NCBI RefSeq assembly: GCF_910592395.1
Contig: NC_088313.1
Coordinates: 10,048,501-10,112,500, forward strand
Length of the DNA stretch: 64,000 nt
Direction: 5' to 3'
From: Lineus longissimus
Taxonomy: Eukaryota > Nemertea > Pilidiophora > Heteronemertea > Lineidae
In this document: piece by piece, positions 32,533 through 43,523 of the stretch
How positions within the stretch are numbered: the stretch's first letter is position 1
Layout of the letters: the number at the start of each line of letters is the position of its first letter
Translations under genes and position numbers: made by a program
The notes under the pieces: model-generated
Database searches by the model: none
What the model saw: the letters and a program-made list of their open reading frames with translations, nothing else
What the model was told of the DNA's origin: nothing

Positions 32533-35500
32533 TAGGGCATTTGCCCCCCCCGGACATTTGCCCACCGGACATTAGCCCCCCAAGGACTTCTGCCCCCCTA
32601 GGACATCTGCCCCCCGGACATTTGCCCCCCGGACATTAGCCCCCCTAGGACTTCTGCCCCCCTAGGACATCTGCCCCCCGGACATTTGCCCCCCGGACAT
32701 TAGCCCCCCGGACATTAGCCACCCTAGGACAGTCCAAGAGTAGCAGGATAATCAGCTCTGGCCTGTATTAATAGATTTAAGAGCATACTTATGTGCATTA
32801 CTCCAGGGCAATCCATAGGTCAAATGTAAGAATGGTAAGGACTGCTGTATTTCTTTTAAATGAAAATTACTGAAGGTAGCAGGTAGACCACCCTTCAGTA
32901 ATTTTCAGCACAAAATAATTTAAATAATCATTCCCTTCTTTGACCTGTACTATAACTTCATTTCTTGATTGGTTGTGAAAATGGAAGGAGACGGAGGTGT
33001 CATGTGAAGTTTTCTATTTTAATCAAACAACAAAGAAGTTTCAAAACATCAGATATACATGTACATGTAGTGATGTACATGTGCATAGCAGCACAAAAAA
33101 GAAAAAGGCAAGAATCGCCAGAGAAAAACCAAATACAAATTACAGCTTGGTCAATGAACCTCTGACCATTTTAGAATGAAAACAGAATGAAGAAGATCAG
33201 AACTCCAACCCTGAGTTAAAATGTACTGTAACACTCGTGAGTACCCCTAACAATTGCTCATCTAGCCCGCTTCAAATGACAGCAAGGTAAAATAAACAAA
33301 GTTTCAATGTCAACTTGATTTTCCTCATCGACACTACAAGTTAAAATTATGGGCAACCCCTCTCAAAAATCCAATTATGTCCCTATTGGGGTAGTCTACT
33401 ACAAGGTTGTGCAACCTCTGTTGCACATTCCTGTACACAGCTCGCTGGACAGGGGGATTTTGGCCTGCTTGATTTTGGACCATTTGAACATGTGTCAGAG
33501 CCTCCTCTCGCATTAGGACCTCGAGAAATTTCCAGAAATTAGGGTGGTATGCCCCGACATCAGACTGAAACCGCTGGTGCCAGCCTTCCACGTGGTTGTT
33601 GGTTCTCGGTAGGTTGTCAAGTGTGCGCTGATGCATATTCCACATGGGTATAGGAAAGAGGGGATTTCTTCTGCCATTGCCATTATCTCGCTCTTCTCCA
33701 ATGCATGTAGCTTCGAAATATTGCAGAATAGGAAGAGCATTATCTGGGAGATAATCCTGCAATCCATTGAAACCAGCAATAACATCATATTCAGGGAGGA
33801 ATGCCAAGGAAGGAATCATACGGAGTTGTAACGCAAACTCTGCATCTGCCTGGTAAGCATTGGCCAATCCTCGGGCTTGAACCTAAAATGAAAAAGACAT
33901 TTCGTACACAACTATGGCAAGCAATAAGGGCAAGCAAAATATTTTTAGATTATCGCCCATGGCAATTGTCGGGGCCGCCGGTTAAACGTTTAAATTTTTT
34001 ATTGAATCGTGGTAAATCCGTAAACAATTGCTTTGACTGATAAGTGACGAGTTGAAGAACCTGGAGAATCAAATATACCGGGTACGATTATCAAAAATCA
34101 ATTAGAAAAAGAATTTGGGAGGTCATATGACAATTTTTGGAATGTTCCAATTTCTTTTGGAACTCCAAGCATACTGAAATTGGTATGTCTGATTTATTTT
34201 GAACGAACCAAAATTTCAGGTTTTCCCCCTACTTTGGCATATTTACCTGACGATATACATTTTGAGTCATGTGAAAGAAACATCATTTCACCTCCACTTC
34301 GGGGAACACGTCCAGTATGGCATTTATGGCTGCCCGTTCGAAGTCAATGAGCACTTCTGTCGGCTGGAGGCCGTTCATCCCACCTGTGATGTCCGACACT
34401 TCTTGAAGAACACGCGCATAGGTATCCTGTCTCTTATTGGTGATGAGAGCGTACACACTAGGGAAAACACTTCCATTAGCTGTTAAACTGTGAATGGTGT
34501 ACAGTTGGAAAAAGACTTCTGGAACTACTTTAAATGTTCCGTCGGCAAACCAGAAATCAGACGTTGCAAGGCATTGTTGCCCATCTTCACTCATATAAAT
34601 GAATATTCTGTCAGCTTCTCCTTCACCATTATCAAACCGTAAAAAGATACCATCTCTAGCTGTCATTTGGTACTGTCTGGGGATAATAACATCTGCAGCA
34701 CTGGCCGGGACAGGAGGTTGGTTTCCAGCACGCTGTCTGTTTCGTCGGATATTTCTGCGGACGTTTGTTATGGGTGTCATAGCTCCAGCGGCTGCATCAC
34801 TCATGTTTTGCACTCCTGCTGTAATTATCTGTTGTGGGGTTTCTTCTGTTTCTTCCGCTCTCTGTTTCATATTGCTCCTCACTGTCAGCATTTCAACTCG
34901 AGCAGCATCTCCAGCATGTGTATGGTCGTTCACCCTCTGCACAACCTGGTTGTTCATGATGTGCAACTTTACTTTGCACTCACATCGTCGTCTTTGCTCA
35001 CATTCCCAACTTTCCTTCCCCTCGCTTAAATCTTTTTGCTTAACATAACAGAAACCTTCAAAGAGAAGCTTCCTCCCTCAACGACTAGTTGCTATGAACT
35101 CCATGACTGATTGACACTGGCAGAACTGTACTAGTACAAGCTCTATGGTCGGTCACATGTACATGTACTAAACATAGATTCACAGAAACATTGTATGACA
35201 GAGGCATTTCTCAGAAAAGGAGTATCATTAGGCCACTTTTAAAAAAAGCACTTTGTCGGGTAGGAAGGGGACGGACGTTAACCAACTTTTTTTTTATTCG
35301 GGCTTAGCTACGCAAGCCTATCGCGTCACAAGCATCGGAATAGCATTCCGCGACGTTACTATATATAGAATTATCGTTACTATAAATAGAAAAGAAACAA
35401 TGTATTCAGAAATCCTATGGGGGTAATGTCCGGGGGGCAGATGCCCTAGGGGGGCTAATGTCCGGGGGGGGCAGATGTCCGGGGGAGCAGATGTCCTAGG

Positions 35501-35595
35501 GGGCAGAAGTCCTGGGGAGCTAATGTCCGGGGAGCAAAAATCCGGGGGGCAGAAGTCCGGGGGGCAAATGTTCAGGGGGGAAGTGTCCTGATACC
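32533..35595 (-). mobile_element. MULE transposon with minisatellite-type inverted ends
   Basis: The left end (32,534-32,730) and right end (35,420-35,590) are inverted arrays of a unit of about 15 bp, of the type CCCCCCGGACATTTG or CCCCTAGGACATCTG. A transposase gene lies between. Copy B of the host repeat is uninterrupted at this spot (47,230-47,240), which marks the insertion point. A near 10-bp target duplication (TCACGCCGATT and TCACACCATT) flanks the element. Confidence 0.82.
33334..35104 (-). pseudogene. FLYWCH/MULE transposase, nearly intact, one intron
   Basis: DDE transposase of a Mutator-like element. The start ATG is at 35104-35102, exon 1 runs to 34247, a GT/AG intron spans 34246-33883, and exon 2 is 33882-33334; about 468 codons. 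A FLYWCH-type zinc finger (W-x-C, C-x-C, H-x-H: ESWECEQRRRCECKVKLHIM, later NDHTH) lies near residues 25-65. The catalytic domain has FWFADGTFKVVP (first Asp), VLIDFERAAINAI (second Asp) and TNNHVEGWHQRFQ (Glu). Two in-frame TGA codons (35,080-35,078 and 34,285-34,283) are the only breaks seen, so death was recent. The splice phase is 0 on both sides. Confidence 0.88.
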
Positions 35596-36881
35596 TATCA
35601 CACCATTGCAGGGTCCGAGTCTGTGGACAATTGGGTTGATTAATTTGTCTCTTCGATATTGCTCCTTTATTGCATTAGATTTTCATCGCAATTCAATCTA
35701 TTCAAGATATGGCCAATTTGAACATGTCTGCGCCACGGATAGATTGGTTCCCGATCGACTCACTAGGGATACGCAGTAGAGCACAATGCTGGTAAAAAAT
35801 AGATTGGTTCCCGATCGACTCTCTAGGGATACGCAGTAGAGCACAATATCATGAAAAAACGACCCTTTGTATTGTAAATTCCAATCACCTGCAGGACAGG
35901 TCAATTTCTCTCAATAAAATTAATTTTGTTGACTCCTGTAATCTCTACCTTATTAAAAAAAGACAATGTTGTTAGTCCCAAACTGGTCATTTCTATTTAT
36001 TTTGACCTCTGTTAAATCAGGATACCTCTCAATTACAGACAGCATTTTGTATCCTTGTGCTGTACAACCCAGCCTGGACATACTACAGTTGTCCATGGAG
36101 AAGTCACATCCTCTCTGACACTTCTTGTCTGTAAAGCTACCGATACAACATACTGAACTAGGGATATCTTCTGTTGCCTCCTGTAATATTTACATACAAT
36201 AGATGATTAGTTCAATCATATTTCATCCAGCTGGCAGCTCTGCATCGGAAATTTTAGTGGTAGAACGTGTTCTCTTGACCTTCAAACAGTAGTATAAAGC
36301 CGATATTTACTACTTTACACCCTCAGTCCTGTGTTATTAGGTCATCCAGCTGAGCGCCAGGTCCTTGGGCCTCTTGTTTAATTTTATGATTAGATAATTT
36401 CAGAAAAAATAAATAAATATGGCAGAGGGTGGAGTAGATGAGTTTGAAATGAAGGAACCGTACATGTTTCCAGAATCTAATATTCGTGATAAAAGTATAC
36501 TAGTATTTTAGATAGAAATTGTAATGATGATACATCAACTTTCAACACAAATGTAGGAAATTCAAGTAGTTTAACTACAGAGACTTCATTTAGTAACACA
36601 CCTGAACCAGTAAAAAGTACTGTAATAGAACTGGAGAAATTAGAATCATATAACACAAATATTGAGGATAAACTGCATACAGCATTGAGTCAATCAAAAT
36701 TTAGTTATGATGGTAAGAAACTGAGTAATCTAGCACTAAATGTATGTATCAAAAATGGTGTTCTGGTTTACTCTCCATCAAATGATGAAGTTAAAAATTT
36801 GACACCAACCCAATATGCAAATGTTATCAAGTATTCTGACAATTATGATATAGCATTACCTCTAACTAAAATGAAACGGCC

Positions 36882-38972
36882 AGGGGCCATTGTGCTCACC
36901 GTATACATCTTTTAGTAGGCAGGATCATGCTTAGTTTAGAGGTGAATATGGTGAACACAATCAGGCATGAAGACCTTTTTTAGATGTGTATTGATGTCAA
37001 GTAATAAGACAGGGCAGTATATATAAGTTTATGATCCAACCAATAATTGTCTATGACATCAACAAGATCAATATCGTGTGATTGCTAAGAGTCCCTGCAA
37101 TAAAAAATTCATCGAAAAAAAGTCATTAATAAGCGAGATATTGCACGTCCTACTTTTTCAGTTTTGACCCCCTGGTGGCCAAATCAAGAATCAGATCAGG
37201 CCAAAATTCGGTGTCAGAGATTATCTGATGTAGGGGGTTACATGTACCAACTTTCAAGTTCATAGCTTCAGCAGTTAAGAAACGTGCCATAGTTACACTC
37301 TAATGGCCAATTTACGCCATTTGACCTCTGTGACCTAGAAAAGGAGGTCAAAATTCGGCATCAAAGGTTATCTGATGTAGGGGGTTATATGCACCAAGTT
37401 TCAAGTTCATAGCTTTACTGGTTAAGAAACGTGCCATAGTTTACACTCTAACGGCCAATTTACGCCATATGACCTCTGTGAACTTGGAAGTAGGTCAAAT
37501 TAAAAACCCGTATGATATAAGATGTTTATTTGCTATGGGTACCTACAACACAAGTTTCATCGAAAACAAGTCACTAATAAGCGAGATATCACACTTTTTA
37601 GATATCGACATTTGGCCCCCTGGTGGCCAAGTTGAGAAACAGATCGGACCATTATTCAGTGTCAGAGGTCACCTGACCTAGGGGGTGCTGTGTACAAATT
37701 TTTAAGTTCATAGCCCTAGCGGTTAAGAAACGTGCCACTGTTTTTGAAATAGGATACGACGACGGACGACGACGACGGACGACGGACACTGCGGTATTAC
37801 ATAGACTCCCCTACGGTGAGCCAAAAATCAAGAAAATGTAAGATACAAGTCAGAAAAGACAAAAGGGAAAAGATAAAAAATAATAAAATAAAAAAAATAT
37901 TCTTGGCCGTCCCTGACCGGGGTTTGAACTCACGACCTTTGGATTGCCACAACACCAAAAACACAAAACATGCAATTTCGGCCACATCTGTGTCTGCGTT
38001 GTGACCTCTGTGACCTCGACAAGTAGGTCAAATTAAAAACCCATATGATATATGATGTATCCTTGCTATGAGTACCTACCACAAAAGTTTTATCCAAAAC
38101 AAGTCATCAATAAGCGAGATATCACACTTTTTAGATATCCACATTCGACCCCCTGGTGGCCAAATTGAGAATCAGATCGGACCGATATTCAGCACAAGAG
38201 GTTATCTGATATAGGGGGTTATATGTACCAAGTTTCAAGTTCATAGCTGTGGCGTTGAGAAACGTGCCATAGTTACACTGAAACAGCCAATTTAAGCCAT
38301 TTGACCTCTGCAACCTTGAAGAGTAGGTCAAATTAAAAACCCGTACGATATATGATGTATCCTTGCTATGAGTACCCACCACTAAAGTTTTATTGAAAAC
38401 AAGTTATTTATAAGCGAATTATCACACTTTTTAGGTATCCACATTCGGCCCCCTTGTGGCCAAGTTGAGAATCAGATCAGACCGAAATTGAGCACCAGAT
38501 GTTATCTGGTATAGGGGGTTATATGTACTAAGTTTCAAGTTCATAGCTGTGGAGGTTGAAAAACGTGCCATAGTTACACTGAAACAGCCCATTTACGCCA
38601 TTTGACCTCTGTGACCTTGAAAAGTAGGTCAAATTAAAAACCCGTATGATATATGATGTATCCTTGCTATGAGTACCTACCACAAAAATTTCATTCCAAA
38701 CAAGTCATTAATAAGCGAGATATCACACTTTTTAGATATCTACATTCGGCCCCCTGGTGGCCAAATTAGGAATCAGATCGGACCGAAATTAACTGTCACA
38801 GGTCATCTGACCAAGGGAGTCCTGTGTACAAAGTTACAAGTTCATAGGCTTAGCGGTTAAGAAACGTGCCACTGTTTTTGAAACAGGATACGACGACGAC
38901 GAACGACGACGACGACAGACGACGACGGACGACGGACACTGCGGTATTGTATAGACTCCCCTACGGTGAGCC
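36882..38972 (-). mobile_element. Helentron-like elements, family G/H, two tandem copies with 300-bp satellite
   Basis: Read on the minus strand, a terminus GGCTCACCGTAGGGGAGTC followed by a GTCGTCCGTCGTCG run occurs twice, at 38,972 and at 37,812. The common other end is GGTGAGCACAATGGCCCC at 36,905-36,885. Between them a unit of about 300 bp repeats four to five times; AGGTCAAATTAAAAACCC recurs at about 37,492, 38,023, 38,326 and 38,625. Each unit begins with TGACCTCTGTGACCT or a close variant. It interrupts the coiled-coil gene. Confidence 0.72.
37815..37995 (-). mobile_element. Probable tRNA-like SINE fragment
   Basis: On the minus strand a B-box-like GAGTTCAAACCCCGG follows a tRNA-like CAATCCAAAGGTCGT and is followed by a T/A-rich tail (37,855-37,900). 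It sits exactly between the two tandem copies of the G/H element. The A box is poor, so the assignment is tentative. Confidence 0.45.
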
Positions 38973-39622
38973 AAAGAATGATGAATTCTATTCTGAAAGT
39001 ACATTAAAAGATAAGTTTGGTACAAAATTTGTTGAGAAGATTAAAGATCTTATTGGAAGTAATACACCAGAAGCTACGGTAGGAGGTGAACCAAAATCTA
39101 GTACATCAACAACATTGCCTATGGAAGGACCAGAAACTTTAAGACAATCTCAGTTAGTACAAGAACCTGAGGTTAGAGCTCAATTAGAACTAGTTGAAAA
39201 AATTACTCAAAGAGATAAACCAATAATAAAAAAAATGGTTAGATGCAAATGAAGAAGAACTTAGGGCATTCGGTTTTAATAATCAAGATATTAGAGAAAT
39301 TAATGGGATAACAAATCAAAGTCAAATTATTGCTCAAACAAAAGTAGAAAAAGACATGCATATATTTGAACAACAAAGATAAATAAAAGAATTAGAAAAA
39401 GAACTAGAAGAATATGATGCAGAAAAAGAAGAAGAAATAGAAGTGTTAAGAAATAGAATAAAAGAAGTAGAAGAGAAATTAGAAGAAGAAAAGGAAAACG
39501 TAATTATGATAGAAAATGAAAGAGAGAGACAAATTGAAAGATTCAAACGTTTAACACTTAATGTTTTGAGGAAACCAGATTCAAGGATTCATTTATTTGA
39601 TAGAATTAGGTAACTTTTTTAA

Positions 39623-39966
39623 ATGGAAGGTGTTACCATAGGTGCCATAGAAACAGCTGTAGGTATGATAATATCAACTCTAGCTCTAGCTATCAGTAAC
39701 TACTTTACTCAGAGAAGAGTAAAGTAGTTTAAAACCCAAAACCTATTAGTAAAACAACAAAACCTAAACCTAAACCTTAACCTAAACCTAAACCAGAACC
39801 TAAACCTGAACCAGAACAGAAACCTGAACCAGAACAGAAACCTGAACCTGAACCAGACCCAGAACCTAAACCTTAACCAGAACCAGATCCAAAAATATCA
39901 GACAGAGTAAAAGAAGGACTAAAGAAGTTTGCTGATTGGCTTGAGGAACTGGGTTGGAATAAATAA
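39623..39966 (+). pseudogene. Membrane protein with PKPEP repeats and amphipathic C-terminal helix
   Basis: ATG 39623 gives MEGVTIGAIETAVGMIISTL, one transmembrane helix, then a frameshift near 39,727. Next come about 20 Pro-Lys/Pro-Glu dipeptides (39,740-39,895, two stops inside), then DRVKEGLKKFADWLEELGW, a strongly amphipathic helix, and a stop at 39,964-39,966. Such layout is known for minor virion proteins that act on membranes, but that role here is inference. Confidence 0.55.
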
Positions 39967-40321
39967 ACAAGCACCACAATGTAATATAATCTGTCCGACG
40001 TTTCGGTGTATTGAACCTTCTACTGGGAATGAACAGCGCGTACCAGCGAATTGCTTTAAGTACGATCATAACAATAGTGCTCAGTCCGCGGTTACGCCGC
40101 GTGGCTTTGTTTTCAAAACATTACTTCTGATTGGCTGGAGAAAAGGTCGTGACCTATTGATATTTACAATATTAGTTCTTGAGATTAACGATAGATGGCG
40201 CGCATTGTGTACACGGCATCTGAAAATATGGCGGATCAAGCGAATGATTCACGGATACAGCATTAAAAATGTATGATTTCTGCATTATTCCGTAATATTG
40301 CTGTATCCCACGCTATGAATA
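39967..40321. other. Short inserted or non-coding segment
   Basis: This stretch is richer in G and C than the Polinton genes on both sides and contains CGTTTCGGTGTATTGAACCTTC and GCGGTTACGCCGCG. It has no gene and may be the remnant of another insertion. Confidence 0.35.
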
Positions 40322-40528
40322 ATGGCTTGGAAACTGGCTAAGAAATCGGCAGCTGCTTTACCGTGGATAATCGGGTCTATTGTGTCATTCCTATTGAAAT
40401 CAGAGGCCGGTGTTGTCGGTTTTATGGCTGAACACATGATCATAGTATTTTTTATTATCACTACCTCAATAATCTATGGAATGATACAGGGAGTTAAAGC
40501 AACAAAGAAACGAACTATTAAGAAGTAA
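40322..40528 (+). CDS. Small Polinton membrane protein, two helices
   Basis: Intact 68-codon frame: MAWKLAKKSAAALPWIIGSI, a loop, then HMIIVFFIITTSIIYGMIQG and a very basic tail (KATKKRTIKK). It sits directly upstream of the major capsid gene, with 30 bp between. Function unknown; the conserved location suggests a virion or exit role. Confidence 0.6.
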   Translation: MAWKLAKKSAAALPWIIGSIVSFLLKSEAGVVGFMAEHMIIVFFIITTSIIYGMIQGVKATKKRTIKK

Positions 40529-40557
40529 CATTGAATTTTACATTAATAATAAATAGA

Positions 40558-41769
40558 ATGGCAACAGGACATTTATTAAACACTGATAGAGTACATAAGA
40601 TTCCAGTTGGTTTGAAGGCTGATAGACAACATCACATTATCACTCATAACCCATCTTCTGCTAATCTCAAAGAAACACTGTATGTTAGAATACTGGCATT
40701 CTTTGTACCAAAATCTCTTTATCTTTCTGCTGATGTCACCATTTCCGGGGATTCCAAAAACAGTGTGGTTAATAACATTGGTAGAAACTTGATATCAAAG
40801 ATAGTAATAAAGTTGGGAGCAGAACAGATATTTGATCTAAACGAATACAGTCATCATTTAACATTTAAAGATTTGTGGTTAACAGAAGAGGAAAGAAACG
40901 ATAGGGTGTTTCAAGGTATTCAATCAAACAATCTAAGGAAGTTAAGATCTGGTGTATCTGAAGCTAATGTCACTGGTGAAACCAGTGATGAAAAGACACT
41001 TAAGAAAGTGTTCGGTACTAAATACAAGATACCATTAGATTTTGAACTGTTTTACACCCATGCTCCATTTTACAAGTTTCCAATTTCCGAGGAAGTGATT
41101 TTTGAGATTACATTAGCACCCAAGGAGGAAATAAGAGTAACAGACACAACTGTAGCCATGAACTACAAACTTAAACATATCTGTTTTGAGTACAACACAG
41201 TATCTAACAAGATGATTGCAAGTCAACTGAGTATCAGATACAAATCTGAATTTTCAATCTTTTACAATTGGGTAGACCATTTCAAGACAGTCAATGTTAC
41301 TTCAAATGAAACGTTAATGAGAACATTAATTTTCCAAGGATGTAAATTAAAGGAATATTGCTTCTATTCGTGTCTGATTATGCCGATGGATCTAAAGCTT
41401 CTGAGATGTTCGAAAACCCAAATATCACTAAAGTACAAATTACAATAGAGGGTGTTTCTAATCAGGTGTTTCCAGAAGGAATGAGAATGATGGATCAATG
41501 GGATGAGATAAAAAAACACTTCATGTCTGAGGATTTGAAGAAAACTCATGACAATGGAGAAGTATTATGGTGACACAAATCACTACGGGTTGTGGTTGGA
41601 CTTGAGAACCACAGAGGGCAATCGTCTCCACGGTTCTGGTAAGAGACCTCAGAACACAAAGGATGGAATCCAGTTGTCTCTTACGAAGAAAGCTGGTAAG
41701 GGACCATACAAAATGCACATATTTGTGGTTTCTGATGCTCAGGTAAAAATACAAGTAACTATCAAATAG
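40558..41769 (+). pseudogene. Polinton double jelly-roll major capsid protein
   Basis: Shell protein of the element's presumed particle. The chosen ATG at 40558 begins MATGHLLNTDRVHKIPVG. A long open frame continues to about 41,360 with LKETLYVRILAFFVPKSLYL, NIGRNLISKIVIKLGAEQIF, LTEEERNDRVFQGIQSNNLR and FEITLAPKEEIR. Two frameshifts (about 41,365 and about 41,560) lead to FPEGMRMMDQWDEIKKHF and then to HYGLWLDLRTTEGNRLHGSG with the terminal IFVVSDAQVKI. About 400 codons. The assignment rests on these blocks and on the neighbouring capsid-side genes. Confidence 0.75.
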
Positions 41770-41786
41770 CATCTTTACAGCATTAT

Positions 41787-41795
41787 GACTTCGTC
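41787..41795. repeat. Single micro-hairpin in Polinton copy 2
   Basis: GACTTCGTC lies just after the capsid gene stop. Together with 60,544-60,552 it is one of only two such motifs seen in copy 2. Confidence 0.6.
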
Positions 41796-41856
41796 CTTAA
41801 CATTAGAGTTACACTCTTAGCAACAAAGATACTATTTGATAATTTCATTTTAATAA

Positions 41857-42099
41857 ATGAAAGAAGAAGATATTGATAAAATAATGAAATCAATATTAAA
41901 TCATTTAATATATGTTTTTTCTTTAACATTTCCAACAGTGATTTTATCTTACTTAATAAAAAGGATTTTTAATGCCAAGATAGAATCACCAAGTGATGGT
42001 AAATTAAAGACTATAATCAAGCTAACTTTAATGTTTTCTCTACTTTCTCCTATTCCTGATAATTCTGTTATTCTTAAAAAATCTAAGAATAACAAATGA
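41857..42099 (+). CDS. Small Polinton membrane protein, paralogue 1 of 3
   Basis: Intact 80-codon frame starting MKEEDIDKIMKSILNHLIYV, with a hydrophobic helix (VFSLTFPTVILSYLI), then FNAKIESPSDGKLKTIIKLT. The block I-E-S-P-S-D-G followed by a hydrophobic helix recurs in the next two genes. Function unknown. Confidence 0.6.
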   Translation: MKEEDIDKIMKSILNHLIYVFSLTFPTVILSYLIKRIFNAKIESPSDGKLKTIIKLTLMFSLLSPIPDNSVILKKSKNNK

Positions 42100-42190
42100 A
42101 AGATTATGAATCATTAATTCATTCTAATGTTTGCTCTTAATCTTAATGAACTTAAATATCTTAATAATTTTAATAATTTCAAATTAATAA

Positions 42191-42381
42191 ATGGAAAAAA
42201 AAGATTATCAAGAATACAAACCATTAATTTATTCTTTAGAACTAGGTTTAGGTTTGTCAATGCCAGCAGTGGGTTACTCTTACTTATTCAATTTTTTTTT
42301 AACGTCGAGATAGACTCACCAAGTGATGGTACAGGAAAGGATGTAATTAAACTAGCTTTAATTTTAGCTCCCACTACTTAA
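42191..42381 (+). pseudogene. Small Polinton membrane protein, paralogue 2 of 3
   Basis: ATG 42191 begins MEKK in an A run that has slipped, then DYQEYKPLIYSLELGLGLSM, a slipped T run near 42,295, and VEIDSPSDGTGKDVIKLALI before a stop at 42,379-42,381. Both breaks are at homopolymers, which could be true slippage or assembly error. Confidence 0.55.
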
Positions 42382-42510
42382 CTTTTTATTGCATAAAACG
42401 GAAATTAATAAATATCGCTTTAAATGATCAGGAGTAACTCTAGTCATAGTTTTCTAGTCACAGTTTTCTAGTCATAGTTTTCTAGTCATAGTTTTATTTA
42501 GTAATAATAA

Positions 42511-42753
42511 ATGGAATACAGAAAGAAAGATGCCGCCAATACAGTGTATCAAAGTTTACTATTATCTATATTAACAATTGCTTACTCTATGTTGCTTAAA
42601 AGATTATTAAGAGTTTACATTGGTACCCCTAGTAATTCTAGAATAGAAGATGTACTTAAACTGACTGGAATTGTAGCTGTTAGTAATGGAACATTACAAT
42701 ACCTTTACGATCAAGACATATTACCTGGAAAAGTAATGAAAAATGGTGATTAA
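42511..42753 (+). CDS. Small Polinton membrane protein, paralogue 3 of 3
   Basis: Intact 80-codon frame: MEYRKKDAANTVYQSLLLSI, YSMLLKRLLRVYIGTPSNSR and VLKLTGIVAVSNGTLQYLYD. Similar in length and helix-(I-x-[ST]-P-S)-helix layout to the two genes before it. Confidence 0.6.
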   Translation: MEYRKKDAANTVYQSLLLSILTIAYSMLLKRLLRVYIGTPSNSRIEDVLKLTGIVAVSNGTLQYLYDQDILPGKVMKNGD

Positions 42754-42780
42754 AACTAAACATAATTAAGTTAATTAAAT

Positions 42781-43523
42781 GAAAACTGTGTTAAACATTA
42801 ATTCTAGAGACTACCCAGAACATAGTTCAAGTGATTTAGTTATTAATTTCAACAAAGAAAGTTCAGAATGCATCTTTTATTAGTTTAACTTATGCAGGAA
42901 TACCTTGTTCCTTTCACAACATAATTGAAGCTAGGAAGAACAACAAAATTAAGATAAGAGAAAAATACATGACACTTACTGATACCTGATGGTCTTTATG
43001 ACCTAAACAAATTTTCAAAAGCATTTTCATATCAATTGAAAGAAAACATCTTCAGCAGAAATTCTGTTAGATTTGGTTTAGAAGAACCCACTGGTAAGGC
43101 TATGTTACGCTTAAGAGAAGAAATGAGAATAGCTATCAAATTATGTTTATGGATAAAAGCAATGAATTGTTTGGTTTTAAAAGTTCCGAATGGCCTCATT
43201 CTTCTCAAGATGGGTCGGTCGTAAGTGATTATCCAATGAATTTCAGACCAATAAATTATTTTGTTTTACACTGTGACATAATTAACAATAATAAAGTATT
43301 TGATAACGGAGAACCGTCAGATGTTCTAGCCATTAGACCGATTAAGGAAGCTGATATTGGAGATACTATTACATTCACATTTGCTAAACCAATACAAATA
43401 CCATGTAAATCAAGATTCAATAAAATAGAGATTAAATTAACAGATGAATACGCTGACATTATCGACCTTAATGGTTTTGATGTAAGATATCAATTGTTGA
43501 TAAAAGGAAATCAACCTAATTAA
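42781..43523 (+). pseudogene. Polinton minor capsid (penton-like) protein
   Basis: It starts MKTVLNINSRDYPEHSSSDL at 42781. Several small frameshifts follow (about 42,868, 42,985, 43,110 and 43,140). Later blocks are NKFSKAFSYQLKENIFSRNS, FGFKSSEWPHSSQDG and an open end frame NYFVLHCDIINNNKVFDNGE, ADIGDTITFTFAKPIQIPCK, stopping at 43,521-43,523. Beta-rich, about 245 codons, next to the major capsid gene, as expected for the single jelly-roll vertex protein. Confidence 0.6.

Larger units (their letters stand above)
30616..36378 (+). mobile_element. Helentron-like interspersed element (family X, copy A), split by a MULE
   Basis: Its ends are recognised by comparison with copies B (45,363-47,949) and C (58,248-60,292, inverted). 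After a damaged left end, GTGTCCGTCCTTCC is at about 30,648. The right end is CCAGCTGAGCGCCAGG followed by TCCTTGGGCCTCTTGTT. Long internal stretches (31,740-32,525 and 35,610-36,378) align with 46,440-47,230 and 47,237-47,949. A MULE occupies 32,533-35,595. Inverted AGCTCAGCTG near both ends, the hairpin next to the right end and insertion at T runs suggest a Helitron-like INE. Confidence 0.7.
36420..39615 (+). pseudogene. Polinton coiled-coil protein, split by repeats
   Basis: It starts MAEGGVDEFEMKEPYMFPES at 36420. A frame break near 36,507 is followed by a Ser/Thr-rich stretch and FSYDGKKLSNLALNVCIKNG, YSPSNDEVKNLTPTQYANVI, ending at about 36,880 where repeats are inserted. It resumes at 38,973 with NDEFYSESTLKDKFGTKFVE. 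Beyond a frameshift near 39,235 comes AFGFNNQDIREINGITNQSQ and a long Glu/Lys coiled coil (39,380-39,545), ending with RLTLNVLRKPDSRIHLFDRI. Probably a structural or scaffold protein of about 350 residues; family unknown. Confidence 0.6.

Noticed and set aside
32534-32730. CRISPR-like array of C-rich repeats
   Set aside because: Units are contiguous with no unique spacers, the genome is eukaryotic, and the inverse array at 35.4 kb shows these are transposon ends.
34599-35048. 149-codon plus-strand ORF
   Set aside because: Antisense to the MULE transposase, whose catalytic motifs and intron phase support the minus strand.
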